From positions 4,236,691 to 4,300,690 of the forward strand of contig NW_004454239.1 in the NCBI RefSeq assembly GCF_000283155.1: a DNA stretch of 64,000 nucleotides, in the 5' to 3' direction. The notes under the pieces were generated by a model that saw only the letters and a list, made by a program, of their open reading frames with translations, was not told the DNA's origin and made no database searches. This stretch comes from Ceratotherium simum simum. Lineage: Eukaryota > Chordata > Mammalia > Perissodactyla > Rhinocerotidae. The position numbers and the translations under genes are program-made. This document shows positions 34,179-47,118 of the stretch, piece after piece (positions within the stretch are counted from its first letter, which is position 1; each line of letters begins with the position of its first letter).

Positions 34179-37100
34179 TTTATGTAGCATTTTATTTCAT
34201 GTTTTTTTCTTGCTTAGTGTACCAGCTAATATTTCTGAGACAGCATGACATGACAACAGGAACAGCCTCTGTGCTTTTCTCATTCTTCATTCACTGGGAA
34301 TGCCTCTAATGTTACCGCATGAAGTATGATGCTCAGTTTTGGACATTGGTTTGAGACATTAAATTCAGTCAGCATCTTAAATGAAGTTGAACAAATATTT
34401 AGTAGTACCTGCCATGGGTAAGTCACTGCTCTGAAACTGGGAATACAGCTAGCAGGGAATAAACAGGTCATAATTGTTGCCTCTTATATTCAAATTTATC
34501 TTTTTCTCTACTACAAGACCCGCCTTTATATTAACACTATGTTTCCCATTTCTTCATCCCTCTGGGCTGGGGAGGGGCGGCAGGGAACAATGTGGTTCAC
34601 AGTTAGACAAGAGGAATATGAGGTATATTTAGTTATATTAAATCTATGGGCCTATCTTGGTTAAAATTAGTGTCAAGTAACATAAACAAGTTCAAGCTAG
34701 CATAAGTAAACAGAGGGAGCTACGTCCATTGTACAACAGTTAACGGAGTCTGGAGGTTGGCCATGTAGCTGAGTCTCAGGCCTCAGGAAAGACTGGAACC
34801 AGGATCCACCAAGACCCTTTGTTCCTATGTTCTCTCCCTCTCTACAGGTCCTTTGCCTCCACTTCTGGGGAATCAGCTTCATTCCTCTCTTACTGCCTCA
34901 GAGGCTGTGATAGACACACCCTGGGTTCCAGCTTCATGTCCTGTCATTCAAGGAAATAGTCCAGGCTGAACTAGCTCCTCATTCTCAGCATCAAATTGGC
35001 TCAGCTGGACACTTGTCCACCCCTGGTCCAACCAGCTATGGCCAGAGAGTGATAAAGTTCATCTTTATGTTGGGGGGGGTGACACCCCTAAAAATGGAGT
35101 GGGTATTCTCTTTAGGCTTTATGATCATGCAGTAATAACAAGAAGCTACGGGGACTACATAAAGAATCGTTTTATACATGCAACAATATAACTGCACGGA
35201 ATAACTCTCCTTACCCTGGGCCTCCAAGATAGGGCTTTTGTAAATTGCTGTGAGAATGTTTGGCCTGGGGTTGTGCCCTGTCCTGGGCTGCTTAGTGCAG
35301 CTTTATCACCATGGGATCCTCTGCCTTGCCGTGGTTGTGTTATGGCTTATAGCAGACGCTTTGTCTCTAATTTATGTTCACCTTCACCTCTGCCTGGGCT
35401 TATAGATAAATCCAATACAGAAATTCTTCTGAATATAAATACTTTCAAACAAGCAGAGCATATTTCCTAGCCAGCAACATTAAACCATGAATTCTGTACT
35501 TACAGGGTGAATCTAATCTTCCCCTCAACTCTTTTTCTTTACCGACTCTTTTTCTTATATTGGTGTAGTAAAGAAATGTTTGATGTAGTTGAGAATGTCA
35601 GCTGCTTTCTTCCACCTCGTCTCCACTTTTCATATACAAACGTGCACTTAACTCCTAAGGGCTGCAGCTGGGTGTTTTCCATCCTTTTTTCACAGGTAGC
35701 ATCACTCAGTGCTGCTTTCTCTTTTTCTTAGACCAGTATTACTGCACATTCCACCGTTGTAGTCAAAGACCCTTTCTCCACACTCTGCTTCCAGCGTCCA
35801 GATATTCTAAGCAACTTCCTTCCCCTACTACCTCTCTGGGGGTCCTAGCCCTACCTGACCCAGGAAGAATTACATTGAGATCAATTGCCAGGGCTCAGAG
35901 GCAGCAATGGAAGTGCTCACTCCTTAGAGAGCCTCAGCAGGAATTCAGGACAGCCTAGGAACAAAGGGTATCATGTGTCCCCTGGTGAGGTCCCCATCCA
36001 TGTCAGTGAGGATGGCCTAGCCAGCTAGCCATGTTCTTGGTTTAGTATTCCTCAAGTCTCCCAAGAAATAAAAGCCAATCAAGATTGCCGGGAGACACAA
36101 GCAAATTACATATCAAAAACCGTCAGGAAAAGCATACCAAATGTTATTGTTGAACAACTTTCACCTAGACAGTTCAAACTGAAGATTTCCATAAGCCCAG
36201 ATGCCATAAATTTACATTTCTTTGATTCCAAAATACATTAATTTCAGAATGCATTGTACCTATAATAAGAAAAGAAAGCACTGGCGAATTTCTTTGACAT
36301 CTTGATCCCAGAAACATTAAAATATTGGAGAAATGCATCTTAAAATTGAGGAATAACATTAATATCTCACAGGAACCCAAGAATCAGATCACAAAAGTAA
36401 GCTCGGCCGGAGTCCAGTGGTGTGTAAAAACAGAAGTGACTGAACATTATAAAGCAGCAATAGTTTAGCATCTCTTGGTTATTCCATTGCAATTTGAATG
36501 CGAATAACTAAAACCCTGAATGCATTACAATGCCATGGCTAAATTTCTGATTTTGCATTCTGTGGAGAGTAAACATTGTCACAAAGTTAAAGAACATTAA
36601 GGATTTAAACTTCCGGAAAAAAAAAAAAAGTAACCTAATTAATATAATAAAATGTCCTTCCATCTCAGTAAAGAAAATCAATGAATAAAGCTACTAAACT
36701 GATGATTGATCTTATTCAGTTGTAATTATATAAAATATTCCAGTGCCATTAGATGAAATTTTCTCGTTCTGGTATGGCCTTCCTTCTTGTTGGGGTCTAA
36801 GTTGCTGATAAAGATGCCCTTGTTCCCTGCCTGAGTTTAGAACCAACCAAGATAATCAGATGGAGATTGACCATCACCTCCATGTTATATTAAAAAGTGT
36901 GACCAGATATCCCAGCCAGGTTCTTCTCTGGCTCCCTTCAGGCAGTAGAATCCTTGGAACTGTCCATCTGAAGGCAATTTTGGGTCTACAGAGTGAATGC
37001 ACTTAACCAGCATTTCTGCCATGCACTAGTTCAGAGGGAAGAGGGCATTCTCACTCATAAATTTAAATGCATTAACTCCATCCAGTCAAGGAATATGGAC

Positions 37101-37252
37101 CAGTGCCTATCACCTACCATCGTACCCCATTCCCAGCTGAGGCGAGTAGTAAAGGGTGGGATAAGAGACCAGGAGTATTTAGGGGGAACTCTCCTCATGG
37201 AAACCAGATAAACAGGGAGTGCAAATTTCTTAAAAGATATCTTTATTCATTC
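34179..37252. other. Mostly unique sequence
   Basis: 34380-34470 ('aacaaatatttagtagtacc', 'gggaatacagctagcaggga') is a fragment of the old repeat also seen near 24.9 kb. 36060-36660 is balanced, non-repeat sequence that could be a conserved non-coding element. A poly-A run lies near 36618-36630. No gene supported. Confidence 0.35.
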
Positions 37253-37258
37253 ATTTAA

Positions 37259-37809
37259 TATGATGGCCAACCTCCAAGATGGTCTCCAATGATCGCCCCC
37301 TCCCAGGATTCATACCCTGGTGTAGTCCCCTCCCATATTGTACCAGGATTGGTCTGTGTGACCAATAACATATGGCAGAAGGGAAGGTGTGTTACTTACA
37401 AGATTAGGTCATAAAAGACACTGTGGGTTCAACTTTGGGGGCTCTCTGTTGCTTTCTCCCTTGCTTACTTTGAGGGAAGCCACTTGCCATGTTGTGAGCA
37501 GTCCTAAGGACAGCACTATGCAGAGAGGAACTGAAGCCTCAACCAATAGCCAGTGAGAAACTGAGGCCTGATAACAAGCATGTGAGTGAGCTTGGAAGTG
37601 GATTCTCCAGCCAAAGTCCAGCCTTGTGGTGATGGAAACCCTGGGTAACAGCTTGACAACAACCTCATGAGAGTCCAAGCCAGAACCACCCAGTTAAACT
37701 ACTTCCAGATTGCTGATCCTCAGAACCTGCATGAGATAATAAATGTTGGCCTGTTTTTAAGCTCCTAAGTTTTGGGATAATTTGTTAGGCAGCAAGAGAT
37801 AACTAGAAC
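37259..37809 (+). mobile_element. MLT1-type (ERVL-MaLR) solo LTR
   Basis: 'gatggccaacctccaagatg', 'ggtctgtgtgaccaataaca', 'attaggtcataaaagacact', 'agaaccacccagttaaacta', 'gagataataaatgttggcct' and 'gcagcaagagataactagaa' follow the MLT1 LTR order, including an AATAAA at 37738. The flanking ATTTAA at 37253-37258 and 37810-37815 is a probable TSD. No internal genes. Confidence 0.82.
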
Positions 37810-37819
37810 ATTTAAATAA

Positions 37820-38035
37820 CATTTATTTCATATATTTATCAGTTTTCATGATGTGCCAAGCACTGTGGGAATACCTGTCCCCAAGATGTGCTTAGATAGA
37901 GGAACTGTGATGTGTACAGGCTCTCCATAAACTTTCCTTACAACAACTCAGTCAGCCCAGTGAGCTGATTTTGATTCTACAGATGAGGAAACTATGACTC
38001 AGAGAGATTAAACATCACGCTCAAGGGTATTAGTT
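37820..38035 (+). repeat. MIR SINE, sense
   Basis: 'gatgtgccaagcactgtggg', 'ttacaacaactcagtcagcc', 'acagatgaggaaactatgac' and 'cagagagattaaacatcacg' match the MIR core and 3' part. A spacer of about 35 bp in the middle is extra. Confidence 0.8.
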
Positions 38036-39635
38036 GATCACTTATGCTAAAATAACTAATAAAAGTTAAATTTGGTTGCCTGCATTGTGTCTGAATCTCC
38101 TTAGTTTCTAGATATGCAAGAGAGAAAACAAGACTTACACTGATATTTCACTGGGAACACAGATGTAGTAAAGTTTTATTGCTACAGGCTCCAGAGTGAC
38201 AGCTTGGCATGTAGGCTTTGCCAGGAGCATGGACCCCAGCCTCTCTGTGCATCTTAGGATGCTTTCTGGGCAATAGTTGTCTTATCTTTGCCTTCATGGG
38301 TCATGCGTCCCCTGAAAAGCCTAGGGTGGCGTGAGGTGTTGCTAGGATGTGGGCAGCCAGTTGTGATACAGAAACCAATTTTAGAGCAGCCCCCATTTAA
38401 AGAAAGCCTTGGCAACTGGTGGAGGTCGAACTGCCAGATGTCTCGAGGAGATTGGCATACAGAGATATGATTCAGCATGATTTAGCTTCAGCCACACCAT
38501 TTTATCATGTTCATCTCTTGGATGTTGAAGTTGCTTTATTTGCTCTTTGTTTTTAGTGAGTAGCAGTATAGAAACCATAAATTTTAATATACAAAATTTT
38601 AAATGCCATCAAATATGTAGAGCTTTTATGGGGCATTTCAGTGGATCCTAGGTAATTGTATTAGCATAACAATTGAATGAGATCCTGTATTCTTAATTAA
38701 TCTTGACCCTGCAGCTGGATAGCATGAAAACATACTAATCCACCTCAAATTACCAAATTCAGAAATTTTATCTTCACCAAACTGCAGAAAGTACTGTAAA
38801 TTAAGAAAGATTCTTTTCCAGCCACTGAATAATAATTGCATTTAAGAATTTTCTAAGGTTGAAGAAATTTAAATCTTTAGACAGACGGTTATACAAGGTT
38901 TGATTATCCATATTTTTGCTATGAATACATTTATTTATGAATAAATAGGTTGTATCAATTAACAGTATAACAGCTGGAACAATAAAAGTGAAAATTAATG
39001 TCTTTGCATATGATTTCTTATCCCAGTTGGAATTTTCGTGTTTCTAGGGTTTATATTTCAAGTTGGACTTTTTTGGTTATCATTGGGAATGAAAATGCAG
39101 CTGGTAGACAGTTACGTAAGGGAAGAGAAAAAGTAAGGAGAGTTCCCTATAGCCAGCATTGGTAAAGATTAATGCTACTGACTAGATTATATTCAGGTCA
39201 ACTCTGTCTCAATTATCATGTTTATGAAAAATGGCCAATCTCCTCTTACTTCCCCAATTCCACTCTATCCCCCAACAGCAATTCTTCCTTCATTTTGCTC
39301 CGTTCGGTGAGCCCTGACCTGCCATGTGTTGTTTTTCTAAGCAAGTCAGAAATGGGCATCCTGTGCTGCTCAGAATTTTGTTAGGAAGATGCAAGTCTGT
39401 GAAGAGAATGCTTCTTCACCTTAACTGCCTGAGGTTTTTCTGCAGAAAAGTATCAGAACATATGACTTGTGAGAAATTTTAAGACTTTGAACTTTTTTGA
39501 AAATTAGTATCAGAGTAAGGTTATCTAAATCTTTTCTGAGTTCAAATCTTATGAAGAATTCTGGCTCAAATCCCCTATCCTTTATGAAATCTTCTTAGTC
39601 CGTTCCAACACTCAGTAACCTCTGAACCATAGCAA
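38036..39635. other. Unique sequence, no gene supported
   Basis: No recognised repeats. Short frames on both strands at 38254-38578 overlap and lack exon signals. Confidence 0.35.
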
Positions 39636-40095
39636 TAATGGTTTCTCGTTCATTTAAGAAATACTTGTTGAATACCTATTATAGGCTATAGCCTATGCTA
39701 GAAAAATATATTCTGTGGTTTCTGTAGGGACTGATCTAGCAAACAGGTGATTTACACGGCAGTGAGGTTAAGCACTGTAGTGTTTGTGAACAGACCAAGA
39801 GAGCACAAACCCACACTGAGCCGTGATTGGCTTCCTGGAAAAGCAGTGCCTAAGCTGAGCCTTAAAGTTGGGATAGAGAAGAGAGTCCACACAAAAGACA
39901 GAGACGTGAGAGTGCTGTGTAGGCAGTAAGACTAGCGAGGTGAGCAGAGGCCAGATTAGAAATTCTTTGGGTGTCAAGCTGAGGAGTTTCCACGTGATTA
40001 TGAAAGCAGTGGGGAGACACAGATCATGTTTAAGGAATAAAGTGAAATAACCTGTTTGGTGTTTCAGAAACATCACTCTAGAGGACGTCCATTAT
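39636..40095 (+). repeat. Ancient interspersed repeat, sense
   Basis: 'catttaagaaatacttgttg', 'ggcagtaagactagcgaggt', 'gtcaagctgaggagtttcca', 'gaaagcagtggggagacaca' and 'cagaaacatcactctagagg' follow the old dispersed family also seen at 24.9 and 50.8 kb. Confidence 0.5.
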
Positions 40096-40124
40096 TGGCA
40101 GTGTAATGGACGAACTACCCTGGT

Positions 40125-42310
40125 TAACTTTCCCATTGAAAACAACAAAAAATGCCAAATGAAAACAATTTTTCAATAAATTATTAAATGAATCAATGAG
40201 CTGGCAAGAAAGTAAGAAGCACTCAAACCAAAAAACCAAGTAAAGAGAGGAACTCAGATAGGGAACCTTAGATGTTTTCCCTTTACCTTGAGGGCATTTG
40301 CTAAATAAGATGAACCTGAAGTTTGATTTTTATTTCGTTTTCAGTTCTGGAGTGCAGGACACAGCTTGGGGCCCATCCAAAATAGAGAGTCTAATAGGAG
40401 ACCTCCATCATATAGCTGAGACCCTAGAGACTACACCCTTAAAGCAAGGACAAACTAGAAACAAGCCCACGTTGCTACCATCAGGGAATTTCATGGAAAA
40501 CCACCAATCTTGGCGTGTGGTGCTAAGATAGGATGGGAAGCAATCTCCCCTGAATATTTGTAACCACAAGCAAGTCCTCACATAAGTTTGCACCCAAAAT
40601 TCACACTACCTAGATGATCTGAAAAAAATCTTGATCTGAATTTTAGTATAAAATGTTCCTGGTAGTATCCCAGGATAGTAGACAGAAACAAATGAAAATC
40701 CTCTCTCTGGAGGAACCCACCTTCCTTACACTCAAAGAATTTACCTAGGTGAAGTTTTAAGAAAAACATGAGCACACAGTAAAATTGAACAAACAAAAAC
40801 ATACACAAAATATACAAAAAAAGAGAAAGCATCATAAGAAAGAGCCAGTAGAAACAACACATAGAATCAGACAAGCAAAGATTATAGACGAATGTAAATT
40901 TGTATTAAATGTATGAAACACCACCATAAAAGTCTTGATGGGAGAAATGGGAGTATACTATTGTAAGGTTTTTATACTGTATATGAAGTGGTACAATATC
41001 ATTTGAAGGCAGATTGTGATGAGTTAAATATGTATTATACACTTGTGGGAGATCAAGATTTGGCCACCCTGAAATCTATCTCTTTACCTTGATTGTTTTC
41101 TCTGAGGGACATTTGACCTCCCCCACTAACTGCCTAAAGAATTTGACTTGGTGGCTCCTTCCTGGAACAGATCTGTCATGATGGCTGTCAAGATAATGTA
41201 GGATAAATGTTACAATAGGAAAGGCACCAACAAGCCCATCTTATCAGAAGTTCTGTCTCTCTGGCCACATTCTCTGGATGGCCCTGCGAGGAGTTGCCAG
41301 ACAATCATTTACATTTATAAGGGAAATCTCCATTTGTAAAGGTATCTTCCCTCTCTGTTTTGGGAAGAGGGGGGGATGGCCTCATTTCTAGAGGCTTATC
41401 AATGTGGAAGGTGAGGCCTTAAATCTGCATAATAACCTTACTCTTGTTTACTGTGCTTTAGTGGTAATCTCCTGTAACTGACTCCCCCCACCCCCAAAAT
41501 CCTCCTTTGTCATTGGCTGAACATGGTATTTAAGATGAGAATTTCTGCTATTGTGTTGAGAAATGCAATGTCCCTGCTTTCTCCAATGTATACATGTTAT
41601 TAAACTTGGTATTATTTTCTCCTGCTAACCTGTCTTGTTAATTATTTGGCCAGCCATAAGAACCTTAAGGAAAAGGGCAGAGGGGGATTCTCTCTCTTCC
41701 CCCGACACACTCTAGAGCAAACACTAAAATAATAAAGAGTTATGTCTAATAAGCCAACAAAGGAGATAAAATGGAATCATAAAAAACATCAATTAATTCA
41801 AAAGAAGACAGAAAAAGAGGAAAGGGGGAACAAAGAACAGAAGGAACAAATAGAAAACAAGTAGCAAGATGATAGATTTAAATCTAACCATATCAATAAT
41901 CACATTAAATGTAAATGGTCTAAATATCTCAATGAAAAGGCAGAGAGTCTCAGAGTGGATAAAAAAGCAAGACTGACTTATGTGTTGTTTACTAGAAACA
42001 TAGTTTAAATATAAAGATACAAATGGGTTAAAAGTAAAAGAATGAAAAGAGATATAACATGCAACACTAGTCAAAAGAAAGTTGAGGTGGCTATATTAAT
42101 ATCAGACAAAGTAGATTTCAGATCAAAAAATAATAACAGATTATGATTTCATAATGATAAAGATGTCATTTAAACAAGAAGAAATAACTGTCCTAAAAGT
42201 TTATGCATCCAATAACAAAGCTTCAAAACATATGAAGCAAAAACTGATAGAACTACAAGAAGAAATATACAAATCTGCAATTATAGTTGGAGATTTCAGT
42301 GCTCCTTTAT
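40125..42310 (+). mobile_element. L1 LINE, sense (5' region to early ORF2), split by an ERV1 LTR
   Basis: The 5' part is diverged. From 40960 the inter-ORF phrase 'atatgaagtggtacaatatc' is clear. After the LTR it continues 'ctagagcaaacactaaaata', 'aatgtaaatggtctaaatat' (ORF2 start), 'aatatcagacaaagtagatt' and 'caattatagttggagatttc' (endonuclease region). It stops at a MER5-like fragment. Confidence 0.82.
41044..41707 (+). mobile_element. ERV class I-type solo LTR
   Basis: A 664-bp element starting TGTGGGAGATC and ending CCCCCGACA (TG...CA), with 'ggtatttaagatgag' (TATA-like, about 41525) and 'gttattaaacttgg' (polyadenylation-signal-like, about 41600). The 4-bp TSD CACT is at 41040-41043 and 41708-41711, the length typical of gammaretrovirus-like (ERV1) insertions. 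Removing it restores the L1 phrase. This is a solo LTR: no gag, pol or env is present. Confidence 0.82.
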
Positions 42311-42311
42311 T

Positions 42312-42393
42312 AATGATTCAGTAGGCCTTGTTGGGGCTGGGATTCTGCATTTCAAATAAGTTCCCGGATGATGCCAATGCTATGTCTGAATAG
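42312..42393 (+). mobile_element. MER5-like hAT DNA transposon fragment
   Basis: 'gattcagtaggccttgttgg', 'ggattctgcatttcaaataa' and 'gttcccggatgatgccaatg' match the MER5A/MER58-type non-autonomous hAT core ('gattcagtaggtctgggg'...'ctgcattt'). It sits exactly between two sense L1 pieces. Confidence 0.65.
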
Positions 42394-43432
42394 CGAGAAG
42401 TTAGAAGGTAAATCAGGAGAAAATATCCAAAATGAACTACAGAAAGAAGAGAAGGGGAAATACAGAAGAAAGGGTAAGAGATAAGTGAGTATAGTGAAAA
42501 AGCTCAATATATGTATAATTAGATTCCAAGGAGAGGAGAGACTGTGACAGAAATAATATTTGAAGAGATAATAATAACTAAGAATTTGTTAAAAAGACAT
42601 GAAGCCATACATTCATGAATTCTGAAAATTCCAAGTAGGGTAAATACAAATAAAACCACACTTTCTTGGGGCTGGCCCCATGGCGTCGCAGTTAAGTGCA
42701 CGCGCTCCGCTGCTGGCAGCCCAGATTCGGATCCTGGGTATGCACAGACACACTGCTTGTCAGGCCATGCTGTGGCAGTGTCCCACATAAAGTGGAGGAA
42801 GATGGGCACAGATGTTAGCCCAGGGCCAGTCTTCCTCAGCAAAAAGAGGAGGATTGGCATGGATGTTAGCTCAGGGCTGATCTTCCTCACAAAACAAAAA
42901 CAAAAACCCACACTTTCTCATATATACTTTAAAAAACTGTTGAAAACTAAAGACAGAGAAAATCTTAAATGCAGCTATAGAAAAAATAAAGATTACTTTC
43001 AAAGTGGTGACAATTAGACTGATGGTTGACTTGTCAACAGAAAAACATGGAATTGGGCCTCCAAATCTATAAAGCAAAAACTGACAAAACTACAGGTAGA
43101 AATATATAAATCCTTATTCATGGTGGGAGATTTTAAGATATCTCAGTATCTAATAGGACAAGTAGACAAAAAAAATCAAAAAGATATAACAATACGATTA
43201 TTGATACATGACGAAATTGGCTTATATAAACCCTGTACCCAACAGCTGTAGAATAAACATTCTTTTCAAACACAGTTAGAACATTTTTAAAAATTGACCT
43301 TATACTGAGCCATAAATTTCAAAGGATTGACTTTATATAGAGAATGTTCTCTGTCAACATTACAATTAAGCTAGACATCAGTTTTTAAAATGATAACTAG
43401 AAAAATCCCAGTATTTTTAGTAATTTATTCAC
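42394..43432 (+). mobile_element. L1 LINE, sense (ORF1 end to early ORF2), with ERE inside
   Basis: 'ccaagtagggtaaatacaaa', 'aatcttaaatgcagctatag' and 'attagactgatggttgactt' are ORF1-region phrases. 'aagcaaaaactgacaaaact' and 'catggtgggagattttaaga' are ORF2 endonuclease phrases. It ends abruptly against an antisense L1 at about 43433. Confidence 0.78.
42667..42907 (+). mobile_element. ERE SINE, sense, in L1
   Basis: Head 'tggggctggccccatggcgt', 'cagcccagattcggatcctg', body 'cagggccagtcttcctcagc', tail 'cacaaaacaaaaacaaaaac'. The perfect 11-bp TSD CCACACTTTCT is at 42656-42666 and 42908-42918. Confidence 0.9.
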
Positions 43433-46400
43433 ATGATATTAATATTCTCTCTATGATGTCTGTAAGATCCATAGTAACATCCCCTTGTTCATTCCTGAAA
43501 GCAGTTATTTATATCTTTCATCTTTTTTTATCTTGTTAGGAATGTATCCACTTATTGGTCTTTTCAAAGAACAACATTTGCCTTTGTTAATTTTCTTTGT
43601 TGTATGCTGTTCTGTATGTCATTAATTTCTACTCTTTTATAATTTATTTCCTTCTACTTTCTTTTGGTTTAATTTTTTTCTAACTTCTTGAGGTGGATGC
43701 TTAGTTCACTGATTTTTAGGCTTTCTTTTCCTTTAATATATGCATTTAAAGAAAAGTATTTCTTAAAACATGGTGTTAGGTGTACCTCATTATATTGGTA
43801 TGTAGTGTTTTTATTAATTAATCAAAATACTTTCTAATTTCCACTGTAATTTCTTCTACGACTCAAGGGTTATTAATTTTCAAACATATAGGAATTTTCT
43901 AGTGTCATTATTTTTGCTTTTAGTCTGGTTACATTATGATCAGAAAACATCATCTATGACTTCAGACATCAAATGATGTCTGTTGAAAATTGCTTTAAGT
44001 GTATTCTTTAGTTGTTGAATGCAATTTTCTTTTATTAAGTCATATTTGTTACTATACATTCACCAATTATTTTTTGTCTGCCTATTCTATCTGATACTGA
44101 GAAGTGTGTTAAAATCCACCATGATTGTTGATTTATCTATTTCCCCTTAGAGTTCTTTCAAATTTTGTTTTATATGCTCTGAGTCTAAATTATTAGTTTC
44201 ATGCAAATTTGCAATTATTTCCTTTCCCCCCTTAATTGAACTGTGTATCATTATGAATTTTTTGTATATATCTATGGTAATGCTTTTGGCCTTAATGCAT
44301 CCTTTGTTGATCCACTAACATTAATATAGCCACAGCGCTTTCTTTTGGTTAGTGTTTGCAGGATATATCTTTTTCCGTCTTTTTATTTTCAACTTTTCGG
44401 TATCCTTATATTTTAGATGTAGTTCTTATAAATAATATATAGTTTATTTTTTAAAAATTCAGTATCTCTTTGTCTTTAATTTGTCCTTCTCCTTTTACTT
44501 GGAGCATTTAATCCATATCTTATTTCCATTACTGATATATTGAGGTTTAAGTCTGCTGCTTTACTCAATACTTTGGATTTGTCTGGTAGGGTTTATGTCC
44601 TCCTTTCTCTCCTTGCCTGCCTTCTTTTGGATTAATCACGTATTTTATATAATTCCATTTTCTCCTCAGTTAGCCTAAATGTTATACACTCTTTTAAACA
44701 CTTTTTTAATAGTGATTATTCTTTACTGTTTACATTATGTATACTTGACTTACATAATTCTAATATTAATTAGTACCTTTATCTCCTCCCAGAAAAATGC
44801 AAGAATCATAGAATTCTGTAACTCTTTTTGCCTTCTTACTGACTTAAATGCCATTGTTGCCTAGTATTGTAACCCTTTATATACTGTAATCCTCATAATA
44901 CACTATTATTATTATGTTTAATACAGCCAATATTCATTTTGATTTAACCATATGTATATTGCTCTTTATTCCTTTGTGTATCTCCAAGCCTCCATCTGGG
45001 ACTATTTTCCTTTTGTCTGAAAAACATCCTTTAATATTTCCCTTAGTGCAACTCTACTGGTGTTAAATTCTTTCCAATGTTTGTTCATTGAACAATCTTT
45101 TTTGTTTGTTCAAAATGTTCTCTTTCATCTTTACATTTGAAAGTCAATTTACTATATAGACTTCCAGCTTGGCAGTTATTTTCTTTTAGCATTTTGAAGA
45201 TATTATTTCACTCTCTTTTGGCTTTATTATTTCTGTTACGAAGTCATCCATCAGTCTAACTGTTGCTTCTTTAAAAACAATCTACCATTTTTCTCTGTCT
45301 AGTTTAAAAATTTTCTCTTTACCTTTAGGTTAGTAGTTTTACTATAAAGAGTTTAGGTATGGATTTCTTTGTACTTATCCTCATTGGTGTTCTTAGGGTT
45401 TCTTGAGTTGATGGATTGATGTTTTGCAACAATTTTGATAAATTCTCAGTCATTGTTATCATTCTCTCTTCTCCCAGGACTTCAATTCCTGAGCACACTA
45501 GAGTTTATTGAATGTGTTCTGTCTCTTACTCTCTCTTCAAATGTTTCCAACCTGTTATCTCTCTATGCTTAAGTCTGAATCTTTTCTTCCACTTCATTAA
45601 TTCTCTCATCTGTGTATGGACTGCTGAAAAGTCCATCCACCAAGTTCTTAATTCAGGTTATTCTGTTTTTCAATTCTGGAATTTCTTTTTTTTTGTTTCC
45701 AAATCACTGATGAAATTTACCAATCTTGTCTTTCATCTGCTTGAGCATAGTAAGTATAGCTCTTTTAAAATCTGTGTCTGAAAGCTTCAATGACTGGAGC
45801 TCTTGTGTGTCTGTTTCTATTGACTATTATTTCTGTTGATTTTCATTCATATTGTCTTGTTTTCTTGTGCTCTGGTTATTTTTTATTGTGTTTTGGACAT
45901 TGTATGTGCAATATTGTTCATAGAAAGTTTTGAGGCCTAGGATCATGTTATTTTCTTCCAGAGTAGATTTGTTTTTGCTTTTGCTGGATAGCTGGGGACA
46001 CTAGCCATCCAGAACTACTTTAATAAAATTTCAGGGCTTGAAATGATTAGTAGCTGAGTTGAAGTACCTGTAGGAACCTACCTATGGTTCATACTTATAC
46101 CCGGGATATAGACTTTTGCTGTCTCATGCCAAATTGATGGGGCTCACTAGTCTTCTTTTTACTTGGCAGGCCTGAACACCAATCCCTCTCACCCTCAAGG
46201 CTGTCAAAATTTTAATTTAACCTCTTGGCTTCTTAGTTTTCCCACCTCAGAATTGGCAACTGCCTCCTGGGGGAAAGTGGCCTCAAATGCTGTGCTTTAC
46301 TCCCAAGATCTCCTAGGTTCTCCTGTCCAAGATCCTATCTTGGTAATGCTTTTTTTTTTTTTTTGTGAAGAAGATCAGCCCTGAGCTAACATCCATGCTA

Positions 46401-46817
46401 ATCTTCCTCTTTTTGCTGGGGAAGACTGGCTCTGAGCTAACATCTATTGCCAATCCTCCTCCTTTTTCTTGTTTTCCCAAAACCCCAGTAGATAGTTGTA
46501 TGTCATAGTTGCACATCCTTCTAGTTGCTGGATGTGGGACGCGGCCTCAGCATGGCCAGACAAGCAGTGCATTGGTGCACACCCGGGATCCGAACCCGGG
46601 CTGCCAGTAGCGGAGCACGCTCACTTAACTGCTAAGCCATGGGGCCGGCCCGATCCTGGTAATTCTTTACTATCATGGTAAAACTCTTTGGTGCTTTCAA
46701 GCAGATTTTATTTTTAGTTTTTTCCAGATTCTCTAACTGTCTTTTGTGTTAGGGTTAGTGGTAACTAGTCCACCATTATTTGAAGTGAAAGTGCTTTGCT
46801 CTGTTCTTTTTCTTCAA
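43433..46817 (-). mobile_element. L1 LINE, antisense (mid ORF2 to 5' UTR)
   Basis: 'tcttttcaaagaacaacatt' (ORF2), the endonuclease region at 44060-44200, inter-ORF at 44700-44900, the ORF1 side at 45000-45300 ('gaagatattatttcactctc'), and a 5'-UTR-like end at 45960-46330 and 46660-46810 ('ccaccattatttgaagtgaa'). No long frame survives. Confidence 0.82.
46351..46651 (-). mobile_element. ERE SINE, antisense, in L1
   Basis: Poly-T, 'gaagaagatcagccctgagc', 'aaaccccagtagatagttgt', 'gggatccgaacccgggctgc', head 'ggggccggccc'. The TSD is GATCCT..GGTAATNCT at 46331-46350 and 46652-46666; the left copy has 5 extra bases. Confidence 0.85.
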
Positions 46818-46831
46818 GATTGACTTGTCTT

Positions 46832-47104
46832 TTGTTTGTGTGTTTGTTTTTGTTTTTGTTTTTGTTTTTGTGAGGAAGATTAGCCCTGAGCTAACATCCG
46901 ATGCCAATCCTCTTCTTTTTTGCTGAGGAAGATTGGCCCTGGGCTAACAGCCATGCCCATCTTCCTCTACTTTATGTAGGACACCGCCAAAGCATGGCTT
47001 GACAAGTGGTGCGTTGCTGTGCACCTGGGGTCCAAACCTGCAAACCCTGGGCTGCCCAAGCAGAGCCCACACACTTAACTGCTATGCCACCAGACCAGCC
47101 CCTT
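46832..47104 (-). mobile_element. ERE SINE, antisense
   Basis: A (TTTTG)n tail at 46832-46870, 'tgaggaagattagccctgag', 'ggggtccaaacctgcaaacc', head 'accagaccagccccttg'. The perfect 14-bp TSD GATTGACTTGTCTT is at 46818-46831 and 47105-47118. The mutated head suggests an older copy. Confidence 0.88.
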
Positions 47105-47118
47105 GATTGACTTGTCTT

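Noticed and set aside
41044..41707. Provirus with viral genes
   Set aside because: Only one LTR is present and it is directly flanked by L1; no retroviral coding sequence.
42519..42911. 130-codon minus-strand frame
   Set aside because: It runs through an ERE SINE; similar peptides recur at every antisense ERE, so it is a SINE-derived frame.
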